Made by a program: the position numbers and the translations under genes. Below, in pieces: positions 26,722-37,874 of a stretch of 64,000 bases of DNA (position 1 is its first letter; every line of letters begins with the position of its first letter). A model generated the notes under the pieces. The model searched no databases, was not told where the DNA came from, and was given only the letters and a program-made list of their open reading frames with translations. This DNA comes from Photobacterium rosenbergii (GTDB lineage Bacteria > Pseudomonadota > Gammaproteobacteria > Enterobacterales > Vibrionaceae). The DNA lies in the NCBI RefSeq assembly GCF_003026455.1, contig NZ_PYMB01000002.1, positions 406,856-470,855 of the forward strand. The letters run 5' to 3'.

Positions 26722-27408
26722 ATGACTCGAGTACTGGTTACAGGTTTTGAACCTTTTGGCGGACAGGCAATTAACCCAACGGCGTTGATAGTCGAGCAAC
26801 TTCAAACTGGGGAAGTCCAGCAGAAGATGGAGCAGGGTGGTGTGGTGCTGCAGTCCTGCTTACTGCCCGTCGTACAGGGTGACTCGGTGAAGTCTTGTAT
26901 TCAAGCAATTGAAGCCTTCAAGCCGGATATTGTGTTTATGCTAGGGCAGGCGTCGGGTAGGGAAAATATCAGCTTTGAAAAAGTAGCCATTAACCTTGAT
27001 GACTTTCGTATTCCAGATAATGCGGGCAATCAACCCATTGACCAGCCCGTGGTAAGTAAAGGCCCTGCGGCTTATTTTACCCAGTTACCAATCAAGACGT
27101 TGATGCAGACCTTGAAACAACAAGGAATAGGGGCAGAGATTTCCTATAGCGCAGGCACTTTTGTATGTAACCACTTGTTTTATGGAATAAGCCATTACCT
27201 TATGACACAGGCTCATTCAAATACACAATGCGATTTCATCCACGTACCGTTACTGCCAGAGCAAGTTGAAGCCGAGCAGCAGATCACAGGTAACCAATCA
27301 CTTCCTTCTATGCCATTAGATGCCATGGTTGAGGGCATCGTACATGCGATTATTACTGCAGCCAGTTTCCCTTCGGAGCAGCAAGTGTCGGCAGGAACCA
27401 TCAATTAA
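26722..27408 (+). CDS. pcp: Pyroglutamyl-peptidase I
   Basis: This cytosolic cysteine peptidase removes N-terminal pyroglutamate from peptides. The 228-residue protein has the glutamate of GRENISFEKVAINLDDFRIPDN (in part), the catalytic cysteine in SAGTFVCNHLFYG and the histidine in FIHVPLLPEQ. The ATG at 26722 gives the expected MTRVLVTGFEPFGG start; the frame is open to 26692 without family support. It stands alone between the YiaA-like unit and pheS. Confidence 0.93.
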   Translation: MTRVLVTGFEPFGGQAINPTALIVEQLQTGEVQQKMEQGGVVLQSCLLPVVQGDSVKSCIQAIEAFKPDIVFMLGQASGRENISFEKVAINLDDFRIPDNAGNQPIDQPVVSKGPAAYFTQLPIKTLMQTLKQQGIGAEISYSAGTFVCNHLFYGISHYLMTQAHSNTQCDFIHVPLLPEQVEAEQQITGNQSLPSMPLDAMVEGIVHAIITAASFPSEQQVSAGTIN

Positions 27409-27470
27409 TCCAACCTTGAGAGGATTTGGTGTTTTTTTCACGCAATCCAACGGTTTTCTTACGATTGGGT

Positions 27471-27499
27471 TTGGATTTAGACGGATGTTTCTTTAGTAT
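27471..27499 (+). promoter_or_regulatory. Likely sigma-70 promoter of pheST
   Basis: TTGGAT at 27471-27476 and TAGTAT at 27494-27499 are separated by 17 bases, about 60 bases before the pheS start. A small hairpin, CCACC-TGTA-GGTGG (27536-27549), lies just before the ribosome binding site GAGGAAA. I found no Phe-rich leader peptide like E. coli pheM between promoter and pheS. Confidence 0.5.
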
Positions 27500-27545
27500 G
27501 TATCGTTACGCGAATTTATATCTCCCTAAAGGACGCCACCTGTAG

Positions 27546-28544
<999 letters not shown>

Positions 28545-28562
28545 TCCAGAGGTTCATACACT

Positions 28563-30950
28563 ATGAAATTTAGCGAATCTTGGCTTCGTGAGTGGGTAAA
28601 CCCTGCGGTTACAACTGACGAGCTAACTCACCAAATCACTATGGCTGGCCTAGAGGTAGACGACGTACTACCTGTAGCTGGTACTTTTACTGGCGTTAAA
28701 GTTGGTCAGGTTGTTGAGTGCGGCCAGCACCCAGACGCTGACAAACTGCGCGTAACCAAAGTTGATGTTGGTGAAGAAGAACTACTAGACATCGTTTGTG
28801 GTGCTTCTAACTGTCGTCAGGGCCTAAAAGTGGCTGTTGCGACTGTTGGCGCAGTACTACCGGGCGATTTCAAAATCAAGAAAGCTAAGCTACGCGGCCA
28901 GCCTTCTCACGGCATGCTATGTTCATTCACTGAACTGGGTATCGACGTTGAGTCTGACGGTATCATGGAGCTGGCAGAAGATGCGGTAAACGGTACTGAT
29001 TTCCGTGAATTCCTAGGTCTAGACGACGTAACTGTTGACGTTGACCTAACGGCTAACCGTGCTGACTGTTTCAGCATCCGTGGTCTTGCGCGTGAAGTTG
29101 GCGTTTTGAACCGCGCTGACGTGACTGAGCCTTCTGTTGAAGCAGTTGCTCCGTCTATCGACGACACTGTATCTATCGAAGTTAAAGCACCTGCTGCGTG
29201 TCCACGTTACCTTGGCCGTGTGGTTAAGAACGTAAACGTTCAGGCAGAAACGCCACTTTGGATGCAAGAGAAGCTACGTCGTTGTGGTATCCGTTCAATC
29301 GATCCGGTTGTCGACATCACTAACTACGTTCTTCTTGAACAAGGCCAGCCAATGCACGCGTTCGATCTAGCGAAGATCGACGGTGGCATCGTGGTTCGTA
29401 TGGCTGAGCAAGGCGAGAAGCTAACTCTGCTAGACGGTACAGAAGCTGAGCTAAACGCTGATACCCTAGTTGTTGCTGACCATAACAAAGCACTAGCTAT
29501 CGCTGGTATCTTTGGTGGTGAAGAGTCTGGTGTAACAACCGAGACCAAAGACGTGCTACTAGAGTGTGCATTCTTCGCACCTGACCACATCCGTGGTCGC
29601 GCACGTAGCTACGGCCTACACACTGATTCTTCTATGCGTTTCGAGCGTGGTGTGGATTACGCACTACAGGTAAGCGCAATGGAGCGTGCTACTCAGCTTC
29701 TAGTTGAAATCTGTGGCGGTGAAGTTGCACCTGTTGTTGCTCAAGAGTCAGACGCTGATCTTCCTAAGCCAAACACAGTGGCACTACGCCGTACTAAGCT
29801 AGACAACCTGCTAGGTCACCACATTGCTGATGCTGAAGTGGTAGAAATCCTAGAGCGTCTAGGCCTGACTGTTGAAACAACAGAAGCCGGTTGGACAGCG
29901 ACTGCACCAACATGGCGTTTCGACATCGCTATCGAGCAGGATCTGATTGAAGAAGTTGGCCGTATCTACGGTTACGACAACATTCCAAACCAGAACCCAG
30001 CTGCAGCACTTAAGATGCACGACCACGTTGAAGCGAACCTTCCACTTAAGCGTGTTCGTAACCTACTTGTTGACCGTGGTTACCAAGAAGCGATCACTTA
30101 CAGCTTCGTTGAGCCAGAGCAGCAGAAACTGATTGTTCCTGGTGTTGAGCCGCTAGTCCTGCCATTCCCAATCTCTGCGGAAATGTCAGCGATGCGCCTT
30201 GGCCTAATTCAAGGTCTGCTTAACACGGTTGTTCACAACCAGAAGCGCCAGCAGCCACGTGTTCGCCTGTTCGAATACGGCCTACGTTTCATCCCATGTG
30301 AAACGGCTGAGAACGGCATGCGCCAAGAGCCAATGCTGGCTGGTGTTATTGCGGGTACTCGCAGCGAAGAGCACTGGGATATCGAAACCAACACTGTTGA
30401 TTTCTTCGACCTGAAAGGTGATCTGGAAGCTATCCTTGAGCTTTCTGCTAACGAGAAGGCTTACAGCTTTGCGGCTGCTAAGCACCCAGCTCTTCACCCA
30501 GGTCAGTCTGCTGCGATCATCGTAGACGGCAAAGAAGTGGGTGTGATTGGTACGGTTCACCCAGAACTAGAGCGCAAGCTTGGCCTGAACGGCCGTACTA
30601 TCGTATTCGAAATCGAATGGTCTGCGATCAACACTAAAGTGATCCCAGAAGCAGTAGCGCTTTCTAAGTTCCCTGCAAACCGTCGTGACATCGCGGTTGT
30701 TGTTGATGAAGCAGTAGCTTCTGGCGACATCGTTAACGCATGCCTAGAAGCGGGCGGTGAGTTTCTGACTGACGCTAAGCTGTTTGACGTTTACGTAGGT
30801 AAAGGCGTTGAAGAAGGCAAGAAGAGCTTGGCAATTGCCCTGACTCTGCAGTCTGTTGAGCGCACACTGGAAGACGCAGACATCGCTGGTTCTGTAGATG
30901 CTATCGTTGCTCACGTATCTGAGAAGTTCGGTGCGTCACTGCGTGACTAA
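28563..30950 (+). CDS. pheT: Phenylalanyl-tRNA synthetase beta subunit
   Basis: PheT has 795 residues, as in E. coli. Domains in order are the tRNA-binding EMAP-like domain (about 40-150), B3/B4 editing domain (about 210-390, with [23 protein letters not shown] [18 protein letters not shown]), B5 (about 400-470), the catalytic-like core and the C-terminal anticodon-binding FDX-ACB fold ([15 protein letters not shown]). It follows pheS by 18 bases and ends at its own terminator, so ihfA is not in the same transcript here. Confidence 0.98.
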   Translation: MKFSESWLREWVNPAVTTDELTHQITMAGLEVDDVLPVAGTFTGVKVGQVVECGQHPDADKLRVTKVDVGEEELLDIVCGASNCRQGLKVAVATVGAVLPGDFKIKKAKLRGQPSHGMLCSFTELGIDVESDGIMELAEDAVNGTDFREFLGLDDVTVDVDLTANRADCFSIRGLAREVGVLNRADVTEPSVEAVAPSIDDTVSIEVKAPAACPRYLGRVVKNVNVQAETPLWMQEKLRRCGIRSIDPVVDITNYVLLEQGQPMHAFDLAKIDGGIVVRMAEQGEKLTLLDGTEAELNADTLVVADHNKALAIAGIFGGEESGVTTETKDVLLECAFFAPDHIRGRARSYGLHTDSSMRFERGVDYALQVSAMERATQLLVEICGGEVAPVVAQESDADLPKPNTVALRRTKLDNLLGHHIADAEVVEILERLGLTVETTEAGWTATAPTWRFDIAIEQDLIEEVGRIYGYDNIPNQNPAAALKMHDHVEANLPLKRVRNLLVDRGYQEAITYSFVEPEQQKLIVPGVEPLVLPFPISAEMSAMRLGLIQGLLNTVVHNQKRQQPRVRLFEYGLRFIPCETAENGMRQEPMLAGVIAGTRSEEHWDIETNTVDFFDLKGDLEAILELSANEKAYSFAAAKHPALHPGQSAAIIVDGKEVGVIGTVHPELERKLGLNGRTIVFEIEWSAINTKVIPEAVALSKFPANRRDIAVVVDEAVASGDIVNACLEAGGEFLTDAKLFDVYVGKGVEEGKKSLAIALTLQSVERTLEDADIAGSVDAIVAHVSEKFGASLRD

Positions 30951-30971
30951 TCGACTTTCTTAATTGCTATG

Positions 30972-31003
30972 AAAGCCCTGCCATTTCGGCAGGGCTTTTT
31001 TTT
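30972..31003 (+). terminator. Rho-independent terminator after pheT
   Basis: AAAGCCCTGCC pairs with GGCAGGGCTTT around 5 nt, followed by a run of eight T. It cuts the pheST operon from ihfA. Confidence 0.95.
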
Positions 31004-31342
31004 GGCCCAAATTCACTGATTGCTAGTTACCTATGACGGTAAAACACATTTGGATTACCGCACATCATTAATGCCGTCAAATGCTAGCCCCCGGACATAC
31101 TCAGTTGGCGTTAAACGCCGGTGTTTTTAAGTCATTGTTTTATAAAATTGTCTATAGCATTGTGATTTTTTTGATCTGAATCTAAATACGGTAACTTTCT
31201 GATAGATAGAGATAATTTCTAAGTTGGGGTGGATTGGTAGCAATTTGTGTTGAAAGTTGGGGGTTTTATAGTAATTTTTGCCGGAATTTATTCGAAATAA
31301 GCACAACTGGGTGCATGGAATGAGTCCATTTGTGCTAGTAAA
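31004..31342. other. Intergenic part of the pheT-ihfA gap
   Basis: In E. coli pheT and ihfA are nearly adjacent; here 594 bases lie between them. I see no convincing gene in this AT-rich part. A short hairpin, GGCG-TTAAA-CGCC, followed by GGTGTTTTT, is at about 31107-31125. Confidence 0.5.
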
Positions 31343-31423
31343 AATCAATTATTTAAAGATAAGTTGACATAAAAAAGTTGGCGGAAATCAGCAAGTTGGC
31401 ATAAACTTGTCTCTAGTTAGGAT
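31343..31423 (+). promoter_or_regulatory. ihfA promoter region with two IHF consensus sites
   Basis: AATCAATTATTTA (31343-31355) matches the IHF consensus WATCARNNNNTTR exactly, and AATCAGCAAGTTG (31386-31398) matches it as well. The second overlaps the -35 element TTGGCA (31396-31401) of a likely promoter whose -10 is TAGGAT (31418-31423), with a 16-base spacer. Three AAGTTGRC repeats (31361, 31375, 31393) run through the same stretch. The layout suggests that IHF represses its own alpha-subunit gene. Confidence 0.6.
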
Positions 31424-31544
31424 TGAGCTCAGTGAGGCTGGCTATTTAAGCGGTTTCTGGCTTCTGCCTGACTCGACTAATTCGCTGTGGGAATGGCCTA
31501 TGTCTTCCTGCAATCCATTCAATATAGTCTTGAGGGAATTATCT

Positions 31545-31841
31545 ATGGCGCTCACAAAAGCCGATTTGGCTGAGAACCTGTTTGAAAATGTTGGATTGAG
31601 CAAACGGGACGCCAAGGATACGGTGGAAGTCTTCTTTGAAGAAATCAGAAAAGCGCTTGAAAGTGGTGAACAGGTAAAGCTATCGGGTTTTGGTAACTTT
31701 GACCTTCGCGACAAGAACGAGCGTCCGGGAAGAAATCCAAAAACGGGTGAAGATATCCCAATCTCTGCTCGCCGTGTTGTGACTTTCCGTCCAGGTCAGA
31801 AACTTAAAGCTCGCGTAGAAAATATCGAAATCGAAAAGTAA
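31545..31841 (+). CDS. ihfA: Integration host factor alpha subunit
   Basis: This DNA-bending protein of 98 residues forms a heterodimer with IHF-beta and acts in transcription, recombination and replication. [20 protein letters not shown] at the start, [20 protein letters not shown] and the beta-arm tip [18 protein letters not shown] (in part) are diagnostic. The ATG at 31545 follows GAGGGAA; the frame is open to 31407 without family support. It has its own promoter and terminator. Confidence 0.98.
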   Translation: MALTKADLAENLFENVGLSKRDAKDTVEVFFEEIRKALESGEQVKLSGFGNFDLRDKNERPGRNPKTGEDIPISARRVVTFRPGQKLKARVENIEIEK

Positions 31842-31863
31842 TCGCGAATTCAATGAAAAACAG

Positions 31864-31902
31864 AGCCCGGGTAAGGTGTGTAGAACTTACCCGGGCTTTT
31901 TT
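31864..31902 (+). terminator. Rho-independent terminator after ihfA
   Basis: A 12-bp stem, AGCCCGGGTAAG with CTTACCCGGGCT, encloses 10 nt and is followed by TTTTTT. Confidence 0.95.
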
Positions 31903-32029
31903 ATGTCAGAAGGAAATTGTGTGTCTGATGTTAAATTTATGTTTTTGTATGGTTTCAAAGTGATTTGTGTAGCGGTAAAATGACTGCATTCCATTAGCTC
32001 TGGATTAGCTAATAACATGGAGGTGGTTG

Positions 32030-33091
32030 ATGGGAATGCTACAGCAAATAAAGAAAGGGAAGTTTCTCGAGGCAACACTGGATATGGCTCTACCTGAAGA
32101 GTCGGGCTCCTGGGAGACGGAATCGGGCATATCTTGTGAGTTGCTGGGCAGGGGCATTCTAAAAATTTCACCGGTTAGCGGTGACCCTATTTCAGGTTCT
32201 TCATCAGCAAAAGATATTGTGCTGTCATCGGGGGTACATGGCGATGAAACCAGCCCTATAGAGCTGTTGCAGCGGTTAATTGAGCAAATTCTTTCTGGCG
32301 AAATTCAACCTGTACATCGCCTATTAGTGATAATTGGTCATCCTGAAGCCATTAATCTACATCGCCGTTTTGTCGATGAAAATATGAACCGGCTATTCAA
32401 GGTTGAAAATCCTGCAACTAACCCTGACTGCATTCGAGCTAACAGGCTTCAAATAGCGGTGAAGGACTTCTTCCTGCAAGGTGAAAAGGATGAGCAGTCT
32501 CGCTGGCATTTGGATTTGCACTGTGCCATTCGTGATTCTGCGCATTACACATTTGCCGTCAGTCCTTATTCTAGTCACCAGACACGCCAGCGCGATCTGT
32601 TTGCTTTTCTACAGCACAGTGAAATAGAAGCCGCATTGCTGTCAAACTCCCCATCGCCAACATTTAGTTGGTATAGCGCAGAGTACTTTGGGGCACAAGC
32701 CTTAACAATGGAATTGGGTAAAGTCGCTCCTTTCGGCCAGAATGATCTGCAACGCTTGTCCTCTTTTTATCAAGCGATGGTCGAATTGGTAACGCAATTA
32801 TCGCCTAGCTATCAGTGGCAGGAAGAAAAACTCGCAGTGTATAAAGTGACACGCACGCTGATGAAGCAGAGCGAACACTTTATGCTTAACTTCCCAGATG
32901 ACCAAGCTAACTTCACCATGTATCCACAGGGAACCCTATTAGGGCGCGATGAGGATATTGAATATTATGTGCTGGAAGAGGGCGAAGCGGTGGTTTTTCC
33001 AAATCCTAATGTGGCTATTGGCCAGCGAGCCTGCTTGATGGTCAAGAAGACTGATGTCAGCCCAGAAGGGCAGGTACAAGCGCTGGCATAA
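32030..33091 (+). CDS. astE: Succinylglutamate desuccinylase
   Basis: AstE releases succinate from N-succinylglutamate to give glutamate, the last step of the arginine succinyltransferase pathway. The 353-residue protein has the zinc ligands in SGVHGDETSP (His and Glu) and LDLHCAIRD (His), plus RRFVDENMNRLF for substrate. The ATG at 32030 follows GGAGG by six bases; an ATG at 32036 is a less likely start. The other ast genes are not in the window, so astE is on its own here next to the vitamin B12 uptake genes. Confidence 0.93.
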   Translation: MGMLQQIKKGKFLEATLDMALPEESGSWETESGISCELLGRGILKISPVSGDPISGSSSAKDIVLSSGVHGDETSPIELLQRLIEQILSGEIQPVHRLLVIIGHPEAINLHRRFVDENMNRLFKVENPATNPDCIRANRLQIAVKDFFLQGEKDEQSRWHLDLHCAIRDSAHYTFAVSPYSSHQTRQRDLFAFLQHSEIEAALLSNSPSPTFSWYSAEYFGAQALTMELGKVAPFGQNDLQRLSSFYQAMVELVTQLSPSYQWQEEKLAVYKVTRTLMKQSEHFMLNFPDDQANFTMYPQGTLLGRDEDIEYYVLEEGEAVVFPNPNVAIGQRACLMVKKTDVSPEGQVQALA

Positions 33092-33184
33092 TCTTTTTGT
33101 TACCCCGTTCACTAACAGTTGGCTTTTCATTTATGGAGTGAGGCGGTATGGTAAGGCGTTGTTACTTATTATGCCTTCTCACTC

Positions 33185-34177
33185 ATGCTGTTAAATGATC
33201 TTCTTGCACGCCGGCAAGCGCGATGGCGCATTGGTTTTGTCTGCGCTTTTATCGCATTATCTGTTGCGTCTTTTCTCGCGCTTTCCGTGGGAGAAATCTT
33301 CATCTGGCCTTGGTCGGCTCAGAGCGGCCTTGAGCAGCAGTTGCTGATACAGCTAAGGATGCCCCGTTTATTAGCTGCAATAGCCGTAGGTGCGTCTTTA
33401 GCGGCTTCAGGCGCGGTGCTTCAAGTCTTGTTGGGTAACCCGTTGGCAGAGCCTGGTGTATTAGGTATCTCTGGCGGTGCCAGCCTTGCACTCGTCGTAT
33501 TGTTATTTGTTCTGCCATTTTCACCCACACCTATTTTAATGATGGTAGCGGCAATGTGTGGGGCGTTTCTGTTTACCCTTATCCTTGTTGGCCTATCGCG
33601 GCGAAAACGGGTGTCGACAGCCCGCTTGCTGCTCATTGGCGTGGCGCTGGGCATTTTGTCGGGAGCCGCGGTCACCTGGGCCTTTTATTTTAGCGATGAC
33701 CTTAACCTTCGCATGCTGATGTATTGGCTGATGGGAAGTGTCGCAGGGGTCAGTTGGGAGCAGCTAACACTTCTTTTGTTTGTTCTGCCTGTGCTGCTTT
33801 GGCTTTGTCTTCAGGGGCAGAAGTTGGACTTGTTGATGCTCGGCGAGCACCAGGCAAGACAATTAGGGCTCGATGTAGAAGCGAGTCGCTGGCGTTTAAT
33901 TCTAGTTGTTTCCCTATTGGTTGGCGCCTCTGTCGCTTTGGCAGGTGTCATCGGCTTTATCGGTTTAGTCGTACCGCATTTATTGCGTTTAGCGTTAGGT
34001 ACGGAAAACCGCTATCTACTGCCCCTTTCAGCGTTATGCGGTGCCTTGTTGTTGGCTCTTGCTGATACCCTTGCAAGGGTGATGTTACCTGCCGCTGAGT
34101 TACCGGTAGGGGTGGTGATTACCAGTTTGGGCGCACCGGTGTTTATTTGGATGCTGATGCGTTCACAGATTGATTAA
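33185..34177 (+). CDS. btuC: Vitamin B12 ABC transporter permease BtuC
   Basis: This inner-membrane protein of 330 residues has about ten helices and forms the channel of the BtuCD-F cobalamin importer. The FecCD-type signature [20 protein letters not shown] and the coupling-region [24 protein letters not shown] [18 protein letters not shown] are clear. It is followed after 10 bases by btuD. I see no cobalamin riboswitch in the short upstream gap. Confidence 0.93.
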   Translation: MLLNDLLARRQARWRIGFVCAFIALSVASFLALSVGEIFIWPWSAQSGLEQQLLIQLRMPRLLAAIAVGASLAASGAVLQVLLGNPLAEPGVLGISGGASLALVVLLFVLPFSPTPILMMVAAMCGAFLFTLILVGLSRRKRVSTARLLLIGVALGILSGAAVTWAFYFSDDLNLRMLMYWLMGSVAGVSWEQLTLLLFVLPVLLWLCLQGQKLDLLMLGEHQARQLGLDVEASRWRLILVVSLLVGASVALAGVIGFIGLVVPHLLRLALGTENRYLLPLSALCGALLLALADTLARVMLPAAELPVGVVITSLGAPVFIWMLMRSQID

Positions 34178-34187
34178 GAGGTTGTGA

Positions 34188-34976
34188 ATGGAAACAAAAC
34201 AAGAACCACAACCTGTTGTGCTCTCCGCTAAAAACTTAGCTATGCCGCCAAGGTTGCTGCCTGTTTCATTCTTGGTGCGTCGGGGTGAAATTGTTCACCT
34301 GATTGGCCCCAATGGGAGTGGAAAAAGTAGCGCGATTTCTATGCTATCAGGCCTGGTTGAAGCCGAAGGGGAAGTGAGCCTCTCCGGTATAGCGCTCGAA
34401 AAACTCGATCTTCCCCGGTTGGCGAGAATGCGCAGTTATTTGTCGCAGCAAGACAAACCAGCCTTTGCCGTAGGGGTCTATCATTATCTGTCTCTATCTC
34501 TATCACCATTGGGAGAGCTCCCAACTGACGACGTTCAAGAGGCGATAGATGAAGTTTGCGGCGCGTTGAAGATCGTGGACAAGCTCAATCGTAATATCCA
34601 GCAGTTATCCGGTGGTGAATGGCAGCGAGTGAGGCTAGCCGCCGCCTGCCTTCAGGTTTGGCCGACATTGAACCCGGATGCCCAGTTACTGCTATTGGAC
34701 GAGCCAGCCGCCGCATTGGATATTGGCCAAGAAGCAATCATGTACAAGATTATTCGCCGCTTAGCGGGCAAAGGCATAGCGGTGGTGATGGCTAATCATG
34801 ATTTGAACCGCACTCTTCGAGAAGCGGATAAAGTCATTTTATTAAATAATGGTTCTTGTGTGGCAAAAGGAACGCCTCAGGACGTCATGACAGTGGACAC
34901 GTTACAAGCTGTCTTTTCTACTCAAATACAGCGAATTGAACATGACGGTAAATCTTGCCTATTGTTTACAGATTAG
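34188..34976 (+). CDS. btuD: Vitamin B12 ABC transporter ATPase BtuD
   Basis: This 262-residue ABC ATPase powers BtuC. The Walker A is GPNGSGKSS (about residue 44), the signature LSGGEWQRVRLAAACLQ, the Walker B LLLLDEPAAALD and the switch histidine is in ANHDLNR. It lies directly behind btuC. The periplasmic BtuF is not in the window. Confidence 0.93.
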   Translation: METKQEPQPVVLSAKNLAMPPRLLPVSFLVRRGEIVHLIGPNGSGKSSAISMLSGLVEAEGEVSLSGIALEKLDLPRLARMRSYLSQQDKPAFAVGVYHYLSLSLSPLGELPTDDVQEAIDEVCGALKIVDKLNRNIQQLSGGEWQRVRLAAACLQVWPTLNPDAQLLLLDEPAAALDIGQEAIMYKIIRRLAGKGIAVVMANHDLNRTLREADKVILLNNGSCVAKGTPQDVMTVDTLQAVFSTQIQRIEHDGKSCLLFTD

Positions 34977-35019
34977 TGCTGTTTATTGATTACTGCGTAT
35001 TGCTTATCAAGGAGATTGA

Positions 35020-36831
35020 ATGAACACACCAAGCTGGGATTTATCTATTGCTTATCAGGATCTCAATGATCCGAAAATCGAACAAGATCTCGCTTCCGTT
35101 GAGGCACTTTTTCCTGAGTTGGCAAAGTTGGACTCAACATCCTTGCAGGGGCTGGCTTCAGCGCTGGCAAAACAACAAGCCGAACGGGTCAAGGTCATGA
35201 CTTTGAGCGCGTTTGTGAATTGTATTTTGTCGGTAGATGCTGCCGATGAGAGTGCCAAAAAACTACTAGGCAAAGTGAATGTCCTGCAATCTCAGCTAGA
35301 TCAAGCTATGACGCCATTCATGCAAGCGATTGTGAAATTAAGCCTTAAAGAGTTTGATGCTTTGCTTGAAATGGGTGAGGGTGAAGAGGCGTTATCTTCA
35401 TGGCGTTTCCTGCTCGAGCGTGAACGTTTGCTAAAGCCTCAACAGCTATCGGTGGCTGAAGAGCAGCTACTTACTGCGTTAGATGTTGATGGTAAGCTGG
35501 CATGGGGACGCCTCTACGACAATATTACCGGAAGCCTGAAGGTCACTCTGCAATTACCTGATGGCCAGCAAGAGCGGATGGGCTTATCCCAGGCGGCAAG
35601 TATTTTATATGGTGGCGATAGCTTGCGTAGGGAGCCTGCTTGGCGCGCTATTTCTACAGCGATGGAAGCACATCAAGAAAGCTTTGCCGCCATTTTGAAT
35701 GCATTATCGGGGGCTCGCCTTACCGAATACGAGAAGCGTAGTCACTCACAACAAGTACATTTCCTTGACCCGAGCTTGCATACTAGTCGAATTGAAAAAG
35801 CGACGTTGGATGCGATGATGACGGTTGCTAAAGACAACCGCCATATCGGCCAAAAAGCGGGCTTGCAAATGGCGCGCTTGTTTGGCACCGATAAGCTTAA
35901 ACCTTGGGATGAAATGGCTTCAATGCCTGACTTGTCTGGTGGTGATGGCTCCTCATATAGCTTTGCTGAAGGCATCGACATTATCCGTGATGCATTTGCT
36001 GAGGTTGACCAGGAAATGGCTGACTTCGTCGATATGATGGTGGAGAAAAAGCTAATCGATGCCGCTCCTCAGCCCAATAAACGCTTGGGTGCCTACTGCA
36101 CAAAATTTGCCGATAGCAGAACCCCATTGGTCTTTATGACTTGGGGCGGCAGTATGTCGGATGTCCTGACCCTTGCCCATGAGTTAGGCCATGCTTTCCA
36201 TAACTGGGTGATGAAAGACATGCCATTGGTGCAAACTCGTTACCCGATGACGCTTGCAGAAACGGCTTCGATTTTTGCCGAAAACGTCGTGCGTGATGCC
36301 TTGATGGCCAAAGCCGATAGCGAGCAGGAAAAGCTATTGATGCTATGGGAAGAGGCGCAGTCTGCTTTGGCACTGATGGTGAATATCCCGGTACGTTATG
36401 AGTTCGAGAAAGCTTATTACGAGCAGCGCAAGGACGGGGAGTTTACCCCTGACCAACTGAAGAAGCTTATGTCTGAAACTTGGCAAGAGTGGTACGGCGA
36501 GGCCATGGATGAAACGAACGAGATGTTCTGGGCTAGCAAGCTGCACTTTAGCATCGCTGAAATTAGTTTCTATAACTACCCATATCTGTTTGGTTACCTG
36601 TTTAGTAAAGGGGTATATGCACAGCGAGAGGCGAAAGGGGAGAGCTTCTACGGCGACTATAAAGCCTTGCTGTGTGATACGGGCTCAATGACTGCCGAAG
36701 AGGTAGTAGAGAAGCACCTTGGTATGGATATCCGTCAGCCTGAGTTCTGGCAGCAGAGCGTAGATATGGTTGCCAAACAGATCGAGGAATTCGCGTCGGT
36801 GATCGGCAAGTTCAATGGTTTCCGCAAATAG
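35020..36831 (+). CDS. M3 family oligoendopeptidase (PepF-like)
   Basis: This 603-residue cytoplasmic zinc peptidase cleaves oligopeptides. The HExxH motif is HELGHAFHN (about residue 387), and the third ligand lies in AETASIFAENVV. The N-terminal helical half matches the M3B (PepF/oligoendopeptidase F) group. AAGGAGA precedes the ATG at 35020. It stands alone after btuD; no functional link to B12 uptake is implied. Confidence 0.93.
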   Translation: MNTPSWDLSIAYQDLNDPKIEQDLASVEALFPELAKLDSTSLQGLASALAKQQAERVKVMTLSAFVNCILSVDAADESAKKLLGKVNVLQSQLDQAMTPFMQAIVKLSLKEFDALLEMGEGEEALSSWRFLLERERLLKPQQLSVAEEQLLTALDVDGKLAWGRLYDNITGSLKVTLQLPDGQQERMGLSQAASILYGGDSLRREPAWRAISTAMEAHQESFAAILNALSGARLTEYEKRSHSQQVHFLDPSLHTSRIEKATLDAMMTVAKDNRHIGQKAGLQMARLFGTDKLKPWDEMASMPDLSGGDGSSYSFAEGIDIIRDAFAEVDQEMADFVDMMVEKKLIDAAPQPNKRLGAYCTKFADSRTPLVFMTWGGSMSDVLTLAHELGHAFHNWVMKDMPLVQTRYPMTLAETASIFAENVVRDALMAKADSEQEKLLMLWEEAQSALALMVNIPVRYEFEKAYYEQRKDGEFTPDQLKKLMSETWQEWYGEAMDETNEMFWASKLHFSIAEISFYNYPYLFGYLFSKGVYAQREAKGESFYGDYKALLCDTGSMTAEEVVEKHLGMDIRQPEFWQQSVDMVAKQIEEFASVIGKFNGFRK

Positions 36832-36867
36832 TATTTCCTTTTTTCTTGAGGGAATACGGATAAATAA

Positions 36868-36895
36868 AAAAACGGCCTGTATTAACAGGCCGTCG
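36868..36895 (-). terminator. Terminator for the outer-membrane barrel gene (and pepF)
   Basis: ACGGCCTG pairs with CAGGCCGT around 6 nt. On the minus strand a run of eight T follows, so it mainly ends the transcript from 37584; it also lies just after the pepF stop on plus. Confidence 0.88.
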
Positions 36896-36957
36896 CTTTA
36901 ACCTAGCAAAAGCAAATAACTCCGAAGAGGAATGTCTAGCGAGAACGTGGTGTTCTC

Positions 36958-37584
36958 TTAGAAGTTGTAGCGAGCACCAAGCTGGAAGTTGGTTTCTTTG
37001 TTGAAGTCGAAATCTAGGCGTGAAACATTCGCTTCTAGGCTAACGTGATCGGTAACTTGTACGTTATTACCAAGACGTAGTTCATACATGGTGTCGTCGT
37101 AAGCGGCAAAACGCACAGCAGGCTCTATCATCCACTTATCCATAACTTGGTAGCGTGCGCCCATTTCTCCAGTAAAACCAGAATCTTCAACACCTGCAGT
37201 GAAAGTAGTTCCATTGAATTTCGCATCGAATTCGTAGCGAGTTTTTGCGAAACCGGCCATTCCGTAAACGGTGAAATCTTCATTGATAGGCATGTAGTAA
37301 CCAAGTCCCATTAGACCATTAGAAACCGTAATATCATCAGAAGCGACTGCATCGCCACGCATTTCAACAAAGAAGTTATCTGTAAAATTCCAGCTGCCAC
37401 GTAGGTAAAGGCCTGCACCGCCATCGGTCATAGAGTTAAGGCCAGAAGGAAGGTCTTTGCTGAACTTACTGATTTGCAAACCACCAGAAATGTAATCGAA
37501 GTTCTGGGTCATTGGTTCTTGAGCGTTAGCAGTGAAAGAAGCACCGACAAGTGCAGCCAAAGGTAGTAGCATTAACTTTTTCAT
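36958..37584 (-). CDS. Outer-membrane beta-barrel protein, about eight strands
   Basis: This 208-residue protein has a signal peptide (MKKLMLLPLAALVGASFTANA, cut near residue 21 before QEP) and a barrel of alternating aromatic strands ending in the outer-membrane signature ...LGARYNF with terminal Phe. The size suits an eight-stranded barrel of the OmpA/Ail-like fold, without a periplasmic domain. Its exact role (adhesion, resistance, small porin) cannot be read. It stands alone with its own terminator. Confidence 0.85.
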   Translation of the reverse strand: MKKLMLLPLAALVGASFTANAQEPMTQNFDYISGGLQISKFSKDLPSGLNSMTDGGAGLYLRGSWNFTDNFFVEMRGDAVASDDITVSNGLMGLGYYMPINEDFTVYGMAGFAKTRYEFDAKFNGTTFTAGVEDSGFTGEMGARYQVMDKWMIEPAVRFAAYDDTMYELRLGNNVQVTDHVSLEANVSRLDFDFNKETNFQLGARYNF

Positions 37585-37681
37585 GATTTTCCTAAATGTG
37601 TCATAGAGGCTAAAAGCCAGATATCTTATGGGCTAGGTTTAACCTGCTCATTTATTGTTGCGGTGAATAGTAACGATCAAT

Positions 37682-37705
37682 AAAACGCTGTTCAATAGCG
37701 TTTTT
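37682..37705 (+). terminator. Orphan terminator-like hairpin upstream of the barrel gene
   Basis: AAAACGCT pairs with AGCGTTTT around 7 nt, followed by TGTG; the minus strand also gives a T-rich tail. No gene ends here. It lies in the 290-base gap upstream of the barrel gene and could end a small RNA or attenuate the barrel gene's leader. The rest of the gap (37585-37874) shows no gene. Confidence 0.45.
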
Positions 37706-37874
37706 GTGATCCGTACATTTCAATACAATTGGCGTACAGTGTCGGCGTGGTGAGATATAAGAACAAAATGGTAGCAAGAGAAGGGAATTTATCCTCCCTG
37801 TTGGAACTTAATGTGCCAGAAAGGGACTAATCCTTACCTCTGGATATTTGGTATGAAGAAGTCGCATAATTAAC

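Noticed and set aside
27498-27545. Short frame (MYRYANLYLP...) before pheS as an attenuator leader peptide
   Set aside because: It has no phenylalanine codons, its ATG overlaps the likely -10 element, and no attenuator pair of hairpins follows.
31127-31348. Minus-strand open frame of 73 codons in the pheT-ihfA gap
   Set aside because: It is AT-rich with no family resemblance and overlaps an IHF site; no ribosome binding site stands out.
33092-33184. Cobalamin riboswitch upstream of btuC
   Set aside because: Only about 90 bases separate astE and btuC and no B12-box sequence is seen.
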